Positions 33,371 to 45,400 of a stretch of 64,000 nucleotides of DNA are shown piece by piece. How positions within the stretch are numbered: position 1 is the first letter of the stretch; each line of letters opens with the position of its first letter. Source of the stretch: Melitaea cinxia (taxonomy: Eukaryota; Arthropoda; Insecta; Lepidoptera; Nymphalidae). The stretch spans positions 1,656,001-1,720,000 of the forward strand of contig NC_059415.1 in the NCBI RefSeq assembly GCF_905220565.1, in the 5' to 3' direction. The translations under genes were made by a program, and so were the position numbers. Under the pieces are notes generated by a model. The model saw only the letters and a list, made by a program, of their open reading frames with translations. It ran no database searches and was not told the origin of the DNA.

Positions 33371-33382
33371 TTGCGCTTACAT

Positions 33383-33721
33383 GAATAAGAATAATTGATT
33401 TAATTACTACTAGACTATTTCGACCTCCATTTTTGTGTTCTTCGATTTTTTCTTGCAAGTAAAGTGACGCCTGGGCACGAACGGTGTTACCAGTTGCAAA
33501 AAACTAATTTCCTATGTTGCAACTTTGTACAATAAAACTTTTAACTTAAAATATTTATAATAAAAATCTTCATATTAGTGACAGCCTAGACATCATATAT
33601 TACTATTTCGCAAGCATTAATTTGAGGGAAAAAAAATAGCCCAGTAGCCCATAGTATTCCTCGGTAAATTGTCTGTGTAACACAAAAATAATGTTGTAAA
33701 TACTTAAACAAACAACTGAGG
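33383..33721. other. Unassigned AT-rich DNA
   Basis: Nothing recognised. Confidence 0.4.
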
Positions 33722-33965
33722 CAGGGCACAGCAGGAAATATCCTGTTCAAAATTTGGAGCAGCCCAACTGAGGAAGTACCTCAACCTTAATGAAGATTAC
33801 AGTTAAATAATACTGCTTTTAAGCTACTTTCCTGTGGTGAGTGAGGTGGCCAGAGCTCTTGGAGGGATTGGGGGTAGGGTCGGCAACGTTTGTAGGTTGT
33901 AGATGTCTATAAGCTACGGTAATCGCTTACCATCAAGTAAGCTGTACGCTTTAAAAAAAAACAAA
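33722..33965 (+). mobile_element. SINE-B, long copy
   Basis: It keeps the extended 5' part ('CAGCCCAACTGAGGAAGTAC'), then 'GGTGAGTGAGGTGGCCAGAG', 'GGGTCGGCAACG', 'TAAGCTACGGTAATCGCTTA' and an A-rich tail. Confidence 0.65.
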
Positions 33966-34106
33966 CCAAACTATTATGCTTTGTAGAGTATAGAGAGAGT
34001 ATTGGTAAAACATAAACATCACAAAATATTCATTCAAGTAGATTTTTTCATTTCATCAGTTTGAGTTTTTTTTTAAATACTTTTTGTAATTCAATGTATG
34101 CCTCTT

Positions 34107-34556
34107 TTAAAGCGACATCCAAAAAGGAGAGGTTCTCAATCCGATTGTATTTTTTATGTATGCTCAGAACTTTTGACTGGGTGGACTGATGTCGATGATT
34201 TGCTCTTTAATCGAAAGAAAATGTATGTCATGTGATCCTGTTTCAATTTAATTGAGATGTAACGAGTACTTTTTGAGTTATATCGAATAATGCGTATTTT
34301 CTTGACTATTTTTTCGTTGACCTGCGTTGTATGACACCGTAGTGGGTTTATCGATTTTGATGATTCTTATTTAAATAGAAAGCTGACGCTTGTTTTGTAG
34401 TCCTATTCAATTTGATTGATTAGTATTTATTTTTATTATTCAATTTGTTCTGATAACTACTTTTTGAGTAATCTTTGATAAGGCGTATTTACTTGACTAT
34501 TTTTTCGATGTAATCGAATTCAGTTTTTTTAGTTTGCGAGCAAACACAATTATTTC
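34107..34556 (-). repeat. Repeat A, reversed
   Basis: It runs from 'AGCGACATCCAAAAAGGAGA' to 'TTTGCGAGCAAACACAATTA', and all internal blocks are recognisable. Confidence 0.7.
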
Positions 34557-34854
34557 TAGATGTCGTCTTATTTAGTTGTCAATTTACATTTAATTTATTA
34601 TTCAGAGAGTAATATGCGTTAGTCATTTCTGTGTCATATTATATTTGTCATGGAAAATTCAGAGCTAATATTAAAGAAATATTTTTTTGAATCAATTATC
34701 GTTAACGTTGTCTCTGGGGAGTCATTCGTATCATTTCTAATTATTGAGCGATGGGTTTTCTTGAAATAAATTTTATGTATAAAGTCAATTATCCTATCGC
34801 ATTTATGTATATTTGATAGCTATGATTTATATATTATACTATATGTTATTTATA
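34557..34854. other. Unassigned AT-rich DNA
   Basis: Nothing recognised. Confidence 0.4.
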
Positions 34855-35060
34855 TGTTACTATGCACGGCACTGGCTGTTATGCTGACGGTCACGGGCTC
34901 GATCGCAACAGATTGTTTGGGTATTTGTACTTGTGTATTGTTTGTGTTTCCGTATCTCTGACACAGGAGAACATCCTACTGAAAGCTGTTGAGAGCTGTG
35001 AGAGACCTGTGAAGCATTTATTTATATACATTTTAGTACATAAGTGACTATGGCGCTTGT
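34855..35060 (+). mobile_element. tRNA-derived SINE (SINE-T1-like), forward
   Basis: 'GGCACTGGCTGTTATGCTG' is followed by B-box-like 'GGGCTCGATCGC', then a body ending in 'GAGAACATCCTACTGAAAGC'. The A-box half is weak. Confidence 0.5.
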
Positions 35061-35479
35061 AATAGTACTGAAATATACGGACCACAAAATAACAAACATG
35101 ATAAATATATCGTTTTACATACAAACTATTCCCTATACTTAGTGACACTGAAAGTTCAATAAGTTTCCGCGACTTTTCGTGTAAAATTGATTCGGTTGTA
35201 AGTGTAAGAGGTAAACACACAACCTTGATGACACGACACGACATTTTAAATAAACTTTTATTATTGAGTACAATTATTATATTCTTCTGTGATACACATT
35301 TTATAAAAAAAATATATCGAATTTTACTCTCTAGGCCTTAAGCTACTACACTGCAAAAATAATTTATACAGATGAGGTACACCATGCTTTAACGTAACAA
35401 TATCAAAATTAAAAATAATTTTATTGAAGTCTAAATAGTCATTTAAAAAATTAAAGTTTTATTTGTTTTAATTAATGAT
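35061..35479. other. Unassigned AT-rich DNA
   Basis: Nothing recognised. Confidence 0.4.
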
Positions 35480-35580
35480 AGTTGAATGTGAAGCTACCGT
35501 CCAATGCAAATGTAAATTCTGCAGAGAAGAATCCGGAAGAAACTCCGCAGCTACTCTTTTTAGGCAAATAAATTAATTGC
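35480..35580 (-). repeat. Repeat D fragment
   Basis: Reversed match to 43075-43262: 'TCTGCAGAGAAGAATCCGG' and 'AGAAACTCCGCAGCTACTCT'. Confidence 0.55.
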
Positions 35581-35804
35581 ATGGGAATCATAAATTTTAG
35601 TATAAGAAGCAGCTTTATGCTATTTCAGACTATAATCTCGATTTTCCGCCCCAAATCTGGATGAAATATATCTATTATTTATGTACATTTATCACAAAAA
35701 ATAATAATAATGTAGCTATCTAAGTCGGCTGTAACATATAACACAAGTGTTAAGTTGCTTTCCTTGGGAACAAACGTGTGTTAAAATTAAAGATATATTT
35801 TTTT

Positions 35805-36080
35805 AACTCAACTAAGTCGGCAAACAAGCTTACGGTTCACCTGATGGTAAGCGATTACCGTAGCTCATATACGCCTGCAACACCTGAAGCATCGTAGGCA
35901 CGATCTCGACCCTACCGCTAGGAGCCCTGGTCTCACTCAAGGCCTACTTAACACAGAACACAAAACTATTTGAGAACAGTGCTATTTAGCTGTGATCTTC
36001 TGTAAGGTTGAGATACTTACCCTGATGGGCTGTTCCAGATTTCGAGCAGGATATATTCTACTATGCACCACCTCAATGAA
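35805..36080 (-). mobile_element. SINE-B, long reversed copy
   Basis: It starts with 'GTCGGCAAACAAGCTTACGG', then 'GATGGTAAGCGATTACCGTA', 'CGACCCTACCGCTAGGAGCC' and the extension 'GTAAGGTTGAGATACTTACC'. Confidence 0.65.
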
Positions 36081-36470
36081 ATAAAGTGTTTCTCTTTATC
36101 CGTTATATCGTGATCGAGTAACAAACATCCATCCATCAAAATATTTAAATTTACAACAGCAGTCAGATATGTTATTTTCTACAGTTAGAGTGTTAAAGAT
36201 CGAAAGTAAATTGCTACCGGCGTGTTTTCAAAGATATTTTTTGTACAAGTCATACTGTAATCGTTGAGTTGTTTACCGGAGTGAGTTCAACAAAAGGTGT
36301 GGTCACACATGTAACGATTGTCGTTTGTTTGAGTTATTCTTTTTGAGTTACTTAGGTTATTCTGGTTGAGATTTGTGAAAAAACATTAAGTGTTACTTCA
36401 AGTTCAAATTACGAATTTAATTATGATATAATTTATTTGTGTTATTACAAAATAATGATAATTTGGTAAA
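36081..36470. other. Unassigned AT-rich DNA
   Basis: Nothing recognised. Confidence 0.4.
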
Positions 36471-36590
36471 AGATCATATATATCAATTTAAAACATCATA
36501 GCATCATATATATCAATTTAAAACATCATAGCATCATATATATCAATTTAAAACATCATAGCATCATACATATCAATTTAAAAACATCCC
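36471..36590 (+). repeat. 30-bp tandem repeat, about four copies
   Basis: The unit starts 'ATCATATATATCAATTTAAA' and ends ACATCATAGC. The first three copies are essentially identical, and the last has a T-to-C change and an extra A. Confidence 0.9.
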
Positions 36591-39500
36591 TCAAGAAAAT
36601 AGTAGCACAATGTATAGTCAAAATACCGAATAATCAAAATAACCTTTTTTTAAAGCCTACAGGTTTAGATATATACACATATTGCTGTATGTTGTATTAA
36701 TTTGCTTTGTTTTTATAATTCTAAAAAATAAATATATCCCACTGAAGATGACATATTATATTTTTCTAAACGACGATAAGATGTCGCGTTTTTACTCCTT
36801 CGCATTTGTCGTGTTTCATCTCCTTATTATGAGTGGGTATATTAAAAACAAGACTATATGTATATAGGTAAAATAATTAGCATAATATATATTATAATTG
36901 GCAAATCAAACGATTTGCCACGAAAGTGATAATACTTTATTTGTAAAAAAAATACTAAGATGTAGAATGTGAAAAATTTCTAGCTTTTCCCACAACTTCG
37001 AGAAAAACCATATGTACATAGTAGTACAATTGCTTTTTGTATTTTTTTTCATCGTTTCAAAATTTCATAATTTTTATTTTTATAGTATCAGTCGAAACAA
37101 AGCAAAACAAGATTATTTAATACGTATATAAGTAAAAAAGAAAAGAAAAAAGAAAATTTAAAATGATACTCAAAAATAAAACTATATTCACCTTTTATAC
37201 TATGTCACATATATAAAATCTATTTTCTAAACAACAAAATATAAATAACTTCTAACAATAAATTTCCATTATAAAAATATCTTATTACAGTACAGAATTT
37301 CGTGTCAAATACATTTCAAAGTTATTCTCAGCGACAGATATCAACGTCCACTAAATTGAATAATCGCTAATTTAACACGACGCAGCGTGTGCCAAAATAG
37401 AAGCTATTACGTTGTCATGCTGTTAATAGTGTTATAAGAAATGACTCATTTGCGAAGTTCCAGCTTGCGTGAAACAGTTAATAGCTAGCATATGTCATAT
37501 ACGAGCGCTTGAATCATGGAAGAAGCTATTCGTCGGTTATGCAAGCTGTTAAATTTTACGTGCTTATGAGAATATATTCTTGTTTAATGTGGGTTGTTGA
37601 AAATTACTATTAATATAGACGATTTATAAATAATATTATCTTAATACTAATATTTGAAGAATTTTGATTCTAATAATAAATCTATGCACTATTTATAAGT
37701 GGCAAATGAGATTTAAATGCGTGTAAGATTCTAGGCTATAAAAATTATTCTACGATCATGATAAGCCATATAAGTATACTCGTATAGGTTAAACCAATAC
37801 TTTAGTATCAAATCGCTATGCAGTCATCTCACACTGCCAACCCACCCTTGTGAATAAGCCCGCTATAGAAATCTCTTACACTGTCACCCTACGTTTAGCT
37901 GAGTCATAGTCTGGGGTAAATTACATACAAGGAACGGAGTCAGCAGATTTCTTATAAAGTTTATAAAATTTATTTAGTACATCAAAGCTTGTATGTTGTA
38001 CTCGTATTAGACGCCTTGTAAGGAATTAAACTAGTTGATTTCTAACGTAAATTTCTTGTTTGTAATGATCCTTTTTTTTTTGTAAAACGGATGTTTTGCA
38101 ACCGCAGATTAAGATAGATAAGATCTTTGAATTATTATTTTGTTTTCGATTTTTTTTTTGATAAAAGTTGAACTTATTAATCAAGTTACAATACCGTTTC
38201 TGGTAAAAAAATTACCTCAATATTTTTTGGATTATCTATTTTAAATTGTCAGAACCTCAGATGTCAGAACAATAATTTAGAGAAATGAAGAATCTCATCA
38301 TCATATATTGTGCTCTACTTATGGTTATAATTTTTATTACTGTTACACTTCAGATAACATTGTCAGCAAGGTGAAACAGGCCCTAACTGTAGATTCCGTT
38401 CCTCTTTTTGAAAAATATTAATAACCTAATCTCAACAATAAAAAGATTTGTAAATGATTTAACGATAAAGACAAAATAAACCAATGAAAACAATAAATAA
38501 ATATTTCATAATAAAAAAATAAAATAAAACATTTAACATAAAACTCACAAAAATTAATGATAATAACATAACGCTAAATGTGAAAATGTTTGCAAACTCA
38601 GATATTCGATAAAATATTCAAATTAAATAAACGATTTGCAGAATTTTCTGTTACCGTAACACACTAACATAACGGACTGGCTCAGTTTGAATTTCGAACG
38701 AAACAAATGGCAGCTTGGAATTCGAAAAAAGAACGTTATTTTTTTCTTCTCTTCGACGCCTCATTTTCTGACGCAAACAAGTGTGCCTTGTTTTTTCGTG
38801 TTTTCACCTTTTATGTAAGATATTTTTTTTTCGAGTTCTTTGTATGGGCGTAAGCGTTCTCTCTAATGTGTTGTCGGACTATCGCAGCTGATTGCAATAT
38901 ACGAAATTCCCTTTGACTTTTTTCCTATAGCGATTTTCTTTTTTTTTTTCGATATAGAACGATTTTCTTAAAGGCCTCAATCGTAATACCAACGATAAAG
39001 AAAATATGTTCTTATAATCAAAGAAAACATAAACTATTTTGTACAAGTAAATTTCTAAACTATACATATAACGTAGCGTTGACATTTTGGTTTGATATAA
39101 CAATTTTCCTCTTTCAAGTATTTTTATCCTCATGTTAATTAAATTTGTAATTAATTTAAATTTTAATTAATCAAAATACGAAATTATTCGTACAAGAGTT
39201 AATTTAGATAAATGTTTACATGTAATTGACATTACGACACGTAAAGGAAACAAAAACATAAGGGATAACAACCTTTTTGAAAGACTCTTTAAAATAAAAT
39301 AAAAAGAATTTGAAAACAGGTTTTTATTATCTGTCTTAAAACGTTCTAATTTTTAAAATATTGCCGCCATTTTATGGTTTATAATTTGACTATTCTATTG
39401 TCTGTGCATCCTAATTATTGATAAGATGGCGTGCTTCAAACTCAATCTATATATAACTATGTTAAATCTGATTAATCGATTCTGACCCACTTCTGATTAG

Positions 39501-39689
39501 CGCATTGAAACTTAATGTATGTCACGTCAAAAGATTTCCAATGACTTACTTTGTAACTAGGTAATACCGATGAAGATGTAAATCTTTATAACTTAAACTT
39601 GCTAGCCTTATTAATATTTCTATTTGCTATCAAACAAAAAAAAAATGAACTTAATATATATCCTTTTCAAAATATCACGTACAGAAGAT
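36591..39689. other. Long unassigned AT-rich stretch
   Basis: About 3.1 kb with no recognised repeat or exon. Homopolymer-rich sequence and one reverse frame (38879-39133) without protein-like composition. Confidence 0.4.
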
Positions 39690-39840
39690 CACGCTTAAAT
39701 AATACTTCTTTCAAGCAGTGTTTTATTTTCCTGTGGCCAGTGCTCCTAGGTAGTTAGATATAATTAGGTAGAGTTTGGTGTTAGGGTCGGTAACGCCCTT
39801 GCAATGCTTCTGATACTAGACGCTGATAATAGATGAAGTT
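39690..39840 (+). repeat. SINE-B, diverged
   Basis: 'AATAATACTTCTTTCAAGCA', 'GGTGTTAGGGTCGGTAACGC' and 'CTTGCAATGCTTCTGATAC' in family order. Confidence 0.5.
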
Positions 39841-40442
39841 CAAGCAGAACAGAGTAGCACAATACTATTAATCAAATTTAACATTCCTAAAACATAATCT
39901 CTGTGAGAGTATTACGGGATTATTCAAATATATATAATAATATTTGTATTCAATATTGATATTGATTTGACCTTTGATTTTTATTCTAATAAACTTAGAA
40001 TTGACTTACGTCGAAACACTTATTATTTGACATATGAACTAGGCAGGCGCGGGTTGATATTCAAAATTAAATCAAAGTAATTGTATTATTCATTTAGTTT
40101 AAAATGTTTATAATTTAATTATAGTAAATGTGTAGTTATAACCGATTCGGAATGTGAAGTATTCTGAGAAAACAAAAAGAAACAATTAGTTTCAGAATTT
40201 CTCATGCTCTTTGGAATACTTATTACTACTATACTACTATTATTTATATCATGTTTTTTTATTCAGTCGTTTATGTTACTGTTTATGAAGAGCTGGTCAA
40301 AAATATTATCGTTCTCGGCGCTCGTGACATTTAGTTTATAAAAACTATACATGTATTTGTTATATATATGACAATTTAGTTCTGATTTATCGATAATATT
40401 ATATCTATTATATAATAATTAATACATATAATGTTATACGGT

Positions 40443-40448
40443 CTTTAT
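40443..40448 (-). terminator. Poly(A) signal AATAAA
   Basis: AATAAA on the minus strand about 150 bases after the stop codon at 40594, the expected place for the 3' end of the candidate terminal exon. AT-rich DNA makes chance matches common. Confidence 0.35.
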
Positions 40449-40593
40449 TTTATATATTTTTTGTTTTCTTAATAAATAAGTGAAAAAGATACTTCTATTA
40501 TCCATATTTAAAGTAATAAACACTATATAGTACTGTTGTCTCAATTACGAGCATTGAAAACAAATAAATAAATAAAGGTATTATGAAGTACTA

Positions 40594-40746
40594 TCAATTA
40601 CTATCAATCATATATTTCCAGAAAGCCATCGGATCAAACGCATTTGTGGGTACGCCTGTATGAGCTACTCCTACAGATTGACTCCCTTCATATCCATAAT
40701 TTACAGAGTATTTTTGTCTAGAGTCTGCCTGGATATCACTATTTAG
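40594..40746 (-). CDS. Candidate terminal coding exon of an unknown gene
   Basis: The minus strand shows a pyrimidine-rich acceptor 'CTTTTCTTATTTACAG', then 50 open codons and TGA. The peptide begins LNSDIQADSRQKYSVN and ends TNAFDPMAFWKYMIDSN. Its mix of charged, aromatic and small residues is unlike the low-complexity chance frames nearby. Only phase 0 is possible, since the other two phases meet a stop within the first two codons. AATAAA follows about 150 bases on. No transposon family matches it. I do not recognise the protein and could not find the preceding coding exon. The best donor nearby (complement of ACTTAC at 40978) leads into a frame that closes after six codons. A host gene on the minus strand is the simplest reading; a repeat unknown to me is the alternative. 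Confidence 0.45.
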   Translation of the reverse strand, partial: LNSDIQADSRQKYSVNYGYEGSQSVGVAHTGVPTNAFDPMAFWKYMIDSN

Positions 40747-40764
40747 CTGTAAATAAGAAAAGAG

Positions 40765-41619
40765 TAGGTTCTCTATACCTACAGATTTCCATTAGATTTC
40801 CTTATTAAATTGCTACTAAATACTAATAAAATTTTTCAAGTCATTCCTAAGTTTAACATATTTAACCAACTTATTATTTCTGTATAGATTTATAATATTT
40901 AATGTCTTGTAAAAAAAAAAAAAATATCGTAAAATTATAAATTGTATTCACTGAATTTAAAATGTAAAATGATATTACTTACGTGTAAAGCAGAATATAA
41001 TTAAGAATTACGTCTTCAAGAAACTTCTAGTGTAACAACAGTGAATCACAATTCTGTTTTCAAACTCTTATATTTTCGCGAAACATCCTCGCTACCTCTG
41101 ACTACAATATCTCTGCGCGCTCGCAAATATGAAAATATTTATGATTCGACCAGATTTTCATCACGGCCAATGATTTTTAAATTTATCTTCGGCGAGGGAG
41201 TATTTTTTCATATGAGTAAGGGATGAAAAATAAATTAGTCTACCGTATCCCTCGGTCTGAATAAAATACGGTGCGGAATAATACTTGGGTGTCCGTTGAT
41301 TTCACGTTTTGTAAATGTGTTCCGAATTTGATTTATTTCTAAGCGTTTTTTTTTGAAACTCGATAGAAAAGTGGTTATGTTATATGGTATATATATTGTA
41401 AATAGCTATATTGTAAATAGCCTTTTAATTTTGCTATGAACTGTTAATTGACCTTGGCTTCGCATACTAACTGTATAGGATTTTTAACGACAGCATTATT
41501 TTGGGTCAGAAAGTTTAAGTAAAACCTGATCAAAAGTTTCCGCAAGAAAAAAGGACAAAGATAAAAATATTGGTTTTTATTTGTATAGATCAGAATTATC
41601 CATTATTATATCAGTTTTT
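40765..41619. other. Presumed intron or intergenic DNA
   Basis: Nothing further is supported. An open plus-strand frame at 41041-41226 lacks any family or context. Confidence 0.35.
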
Positions 41620-41840
41620 CACTTCAGCCTTTCACAGTTCACTGCTGGTCTTAGATCTCCTCAAGTGCGCGGCAAACATCCCGGATTTCCGTAATCCTAA
41701 TTCACCCTTACACGGCAATCTTAGCTGTAAATAGCGGGGCTGCCGGGAACTGACCGAAATTTTAGCCCATACTCATGTGTTTTGTTGCCCAACGACAAAG
41801 GGGGTGGCTATATTCTATACTTCCGTAGCCATACAGCAAA
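41620..41840 (-). repeat. RTE 3' fragment joined to SINE-R 5' fragment
   Basis: 41630-41720 matches the RTE 3' end at 10720-10825 ('CACGGCAATCTTA', 'CATCCCG'). 41770-41830 matches the SINE-R 5' end ('GGGGGTGGCTATATTCTA'). It is an RTE/SINE chimera or a SINE with an internal deletion. Confidence 0.5.
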
Positions 41841-42364
41841 TTATATCAAGAATGATATCTAAAACTACATGAAGCCATGAAGTAATGGGATGTTACAGGC
41901 TGATTCAATCCATCAATATCAGTAATTGGTAACATCAGATAACTGGTAATTGGTAACATAAAAACTGTTTCTTTAGCTATTCCAAATTAAACTTCAACAA
42001 AAATAAAACTTTAGCCATTATATTTATAATGAAAGCAACAACTCAAATAACTTTAGAATCTCAATAGAAAAATTAAAATAATTTACATTTTGATGTAAAA
42101 TTTGTATAAAGAATAAAAACGAAAGTAGGACTTTCAAAAAGTTAGTTACAAAAATCACTTTTCTTCAATGCTCTCGTAATATACTCGTGTTTTCACAAAA
42201 ACTTTTCATTTATGCGTCACGTGAGGCTGGAAACTTTGCTCGAGTAATTTTCTTGCTAAGTTGACAAGATTGCTCGCTCGGGGGATCATAATCGTGTCAG
42301 TCTTATTTGTAAATATTTCTTAGCGACGCTCCATGTGATTTGTAGCTAGCTAGACCCGGGAAGT

Positions 42365-42402
42365 AACATTCTGACAGTCTAAATAAATACTGTTAGAATG
42401 TT
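42365..42402. other. 13-bp imperfect hairpin
   Basis: AACATTCTGACAG (42365-42377) and CTGTTAGAATGTT (42390-42402) pair with one G-T pair or mismatch around a 12-base loop. It is too short for a microRNA precursor. Function unknown. Confidence 0.4.
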
Positions 42403-42436
42403 ATTAGCCGACGAAAAAGAAGAAAATATAATTTTT

Positions 42437-42560
42437 TAATCGACTTCAAAAAAAGGTGACTTCACTCGACTTTATTGTTATTATTATTATGTGTCACACT
42501 GTGACTTTTTATTGTGTGTACCGACTTGGATGATTCGTTTTGAACCAAAACTTCTGTCTG
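42437..42560 (-). repeat. Repeat A, diverged end fragment
   Basis: 'AATCGACTTCAAAAAAAGGT' and 'TGTACCGACTTGGATGATTC' in family order; the rest is lost. Confidence 0.5.
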
Positions 42561-42599
42561 TGTTACTTTGTCTTAGATTTACGAAACGTAACTGGTTAA

Positions 42600-42740
42600 G
42601 AGAGGAAGAGAAAAAAAAGTGTGCCCGCACCTTTCTTGCTCTTTTCGCCGCTCGATCACACTTTTCGTAACGCTCTCGTCACGCATTCACCATCTTACTC
42701 CCCAAGTCAAGCGTGCGTAAGGAAGTTTTACTTCAAAAAA
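42600..42740 (-). repeat. Repeat E, reversed
   Basis: It reads as the complement of 19440-19580: 'CGATCACACTTTTCGTAACG', 'CTTACTCCCCAAG'. Confidence 0.5.
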
Positions 42741-43074
42741 CAGTTAATGTAAGAAAAGTTAGACTCATAATAAATAATTGATCATATCAATGATAAAAGA
42801 TATCACTAAGCTGAAGAGTTTCTTTATTTGTTTCGAATTGAAAAAATATTTTTGTGTTGTATAATCTACATACCGAGGAAGACTATTAGGCTATAATCAT
42901 GTCTTAGTACGTTATTTCCTCAAATTGAAGCTATCGAAACCGCGGGGCACAGCTAGTAAATGATAAATTAAAAGAAACAAAATTTTAATAATTTTATACA
43001 TACGATTATTTCACAGATGTGTGGCTGTATTTTATGCAACGTGTTACTAATTTTGTACTAAAACACAGTTTATA
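42741..43074. other. Unassigned DNA with a Helitron-like 3' end
   Basis: 'GAAACCGCGGGGCACAGCTAG' ends at about 42956 and resembles a Helitron 3' terminus; no matching start was found. Confidence 0.35.
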
Positions 43075-43262
43075 TATTATTTTTCAAAAGAGTAACTGCG
43101 GAGTTTCTTGCCGATTCTTCTCTGCAGAATCTACATTCCGAATCGATGGTAGCTTTACTTCTACAAATATAATAATTTATTTCTAAAGTTTTAATTTGTA
43201 AAATGACGATTCGAAAGTGCTCATGAATATTTGAATAAAGCTGTTTTTGATTTTGATTTTGA
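43075..43262 (+). repeat. Repeat D, best copy
   Basis: It contains 'AGAGTAACTGCGGAGTTTCT', 'ATTCCGAATCGATGGTAGC', 'GATTCGAAAGTGCTCATGA' and ends in TTGATTTTGATTTTGA repeats, the kind of short tandem tail left by LINE-type retroposition. Other copies lie at 35480 (reversed), 47330 and 60475. Confidence 0.6.
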
Positions 43263-43714
43263 CAGTTTCCAAACATTCAAATCTTCTATTCAAATAAAAT
43301 CCAAAGTGATTCGAGAGATTCCACTGAAATATATATTCGGGAATCAAGTAAAAATCCACGTGTATTTATTCTGTGTCCGCGACTGATGGATGGACGGTGG
43401 GATCGATGAATTCCATTGACACTGAGTGGATGTGAAATATAGATATCGGGCGAGAACCATATCTGTCATTATAGATTTCAGTGGTAATAGTGCATTGTAC
43501 GATAATTATATATACTTTATTGCACTCAAAATAATGTATAGAAAAATTACGCATAAAGTTGATGGCAAAGGCTATCTTTATAAGAGATCTCTTCCAGTCA
43601 ACCAATAGTCATGAGAGGTGTCATATAGCGGGGGACACAGTGCAAGAAATAACAACGTAATACCTAAACAACTAATATATTACACATACACTATATAATT
43701 ATGTGTAACGTACA
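43263..43714. other. Unassigned DNA
   Basis: Open frames on both strands between 43366 and 43608 overlap each other and have no recognised family; not supported as genes. Confidence 0.35.
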
Positions 43715-43906
43715 TACACTATTTGTTCCAACGGTAGGTAATTTAATGACTTTGTTTCAGGTTGATATACATACTATGATATACCTACATATGTATTGTT
43801 CGTATATCTACTAAATATATATCATACCTAGACTCAGAGCGGGTTCCAACCTGCATTGATGAAAGGAAAAAGGCAGGGTATCTGCAATTTGCGCCACTGC
43901 TAGTCA
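43715..43906 (-). mobile_element. SINE-T1 copy, diverged
   Basis: Minus-strand head with 'GTGGCGCAAATTGCAGATAC' and a decayed B box, plus the AT-rich body ending near 'GTTGGAACAAATAG'. Confidence 0.5.
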
Positions 43907-44624
43907 GTACCTACAGTTACATTTCACTAATCGTACTTTTTGAAGCTGTTCGCAGAAAAATAAAAGTCTTAGAGCATTATTTTCCTTATCATAATTTTAA
44001 CTATGTGGGTGTAATATATTTCTATATTATTATTTTGTGTGTCAGAGTTATTTTTTTTCTGTATGTTATATATGTATATATTGCATATGCGTATATTTTT
44101 GCGCGTATGTATGTATGTATATGCCTGTATATATATATGCTACCTGCTTTGATTTCTATCTGTAACCGTTCCTTTTTGGTTGTGCTGGAAGAAATCTCTT
44201 ACAGGGATTAGCACACCTATTATCGTGAGTCTCCATGACAAATATATTATGTATAAAATTTTGTACGTATAAAAATTGTTAAATATCGGAATCCGTTTTT
44301 TATTATAAATACTCAATTTACCGAAAAGAAAATTAAGTAAAAAAAAGAACAGCGTAAAAATATGTCACTGACATGTCAAATAATAGGTATATTATAAAAA
44401 ATAAAACGATTTCGGAAATGAGTTTTCATTTTCACACTAACAGAAGCAGTTGTGGAGCAATAAGAATAATTCTCAAACATCGTGATATCAGCTTGGTAAC
44501 TAGCGAATAAAGTATCGTCTGTGCGAGAGGGAACCAAAATTTTACATAATTTCGAAATAAAGGAGTAAATTCTAGTGAGTCTCGTTGATTTTATGACGTT
44601 TATTACAAAATACAGACCACACTA
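43907..44624. other. Unassigned AT-rich DNA
   Basis: Nothing recognised. Confidence 0.4.
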
Positions 44625-44815
44625 AATAATACTGTTTTCAAGCAGTGTTGTGTTCCTGTTGGTGAGTAAGGTGACCAGAGCTCCTGGGGAGATTGGGGAT
44701 TGGGTCGGCAACGCGCTTGCGATGCTTCTGGTATTGTAGGCGTCTATAAGCTACGGTAATCTCTTACCATCAGGTGAGCCTTACGCTTGTTTGCCGACCT
44801 AGTGATATAAAAAAA
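44625..44815 (+). mobile_element. SINE-B, best copy
   Basis: Near-consensus: 'GTTGTGTTCCTGTTGGTGAG', 'CAGAGCTCCTGGGGAGATTG', 'GGTCGGCAACGCGCTTGCGA', 'AGCTACGGTAATCTCTTACC' and 'CGCTTGTTTGCCGACC', then an A-rich tail. No ORF. Used as the reference for the other copies. Confidence 0.7.
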
Positions 44816-45224
44816 AATACAGACTTGATGCAAGATAAAATATAATTATCATAATGTAAGTAAAACTTTGCATTAATATCGACTTTGTTATAATATAAGC
44901 CAAAATGTGCATCGATGGCAACAATAAATTATTTTTAAAAATCACAGAAATCACAGAAGTGCCTCTGGCATAACAAATTGTGTACAGTATAAAGTCATTT
45001 CCCGCATAAAGCGAATTCGAATGAATGAATAAAACAAAACAAAACGGATATCATAAGAAAAAATCAAAACAGTTTCAAACGCTATTTTAATTTCTAGAAA
45101 AAAACTGTCACTATCGAGTGAAAATAAAAATGATCAAAATATTATAGATCAACATGGTCACTAAAAGAATGAAGCCAAAATAATACAATCTGATCAATTT
45201 ATTTTTTATATAATTAGGACGGTA

Positions 45225-45400
45225 AAAAAGCGTGCGGCTCACCTAATGCTAAGCGATTACCGTAGCTTATAGAAGTCTGCAACACCAGAAGCATCGCGAG
45301 CGCGTTGCCGACCCTATCCCCAATTCCCCACAAGAGCCATGATTACCTTACTCACCAACAGGAACACAACACTGCTTAAAAGCTGTGACTATTTCACTTC
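45225..45400 (-). mobile_element. SINE-B, reversed
   Basis: The complement of the 44625 copy ('GCGTGCGGCTCACCTAATGC', 'GCGTTGCCGACCCTATCCCC'). The two copies form a widely spaced inverted pair. Confidence 0.68.

Noticed and set aside
36471..36590. CRISPR-like short repeats
   Set aside because: Units are directly adjacent with no unique spacers; it is a plain tandem repeat in a eukaryotic genome.
40978..41010. Donor-like ACTTAC complement as the exon before 40746
   Set aside because: In the required phase the upstream frame meets a stop after six codons, so it does not extend the gene convincingly.
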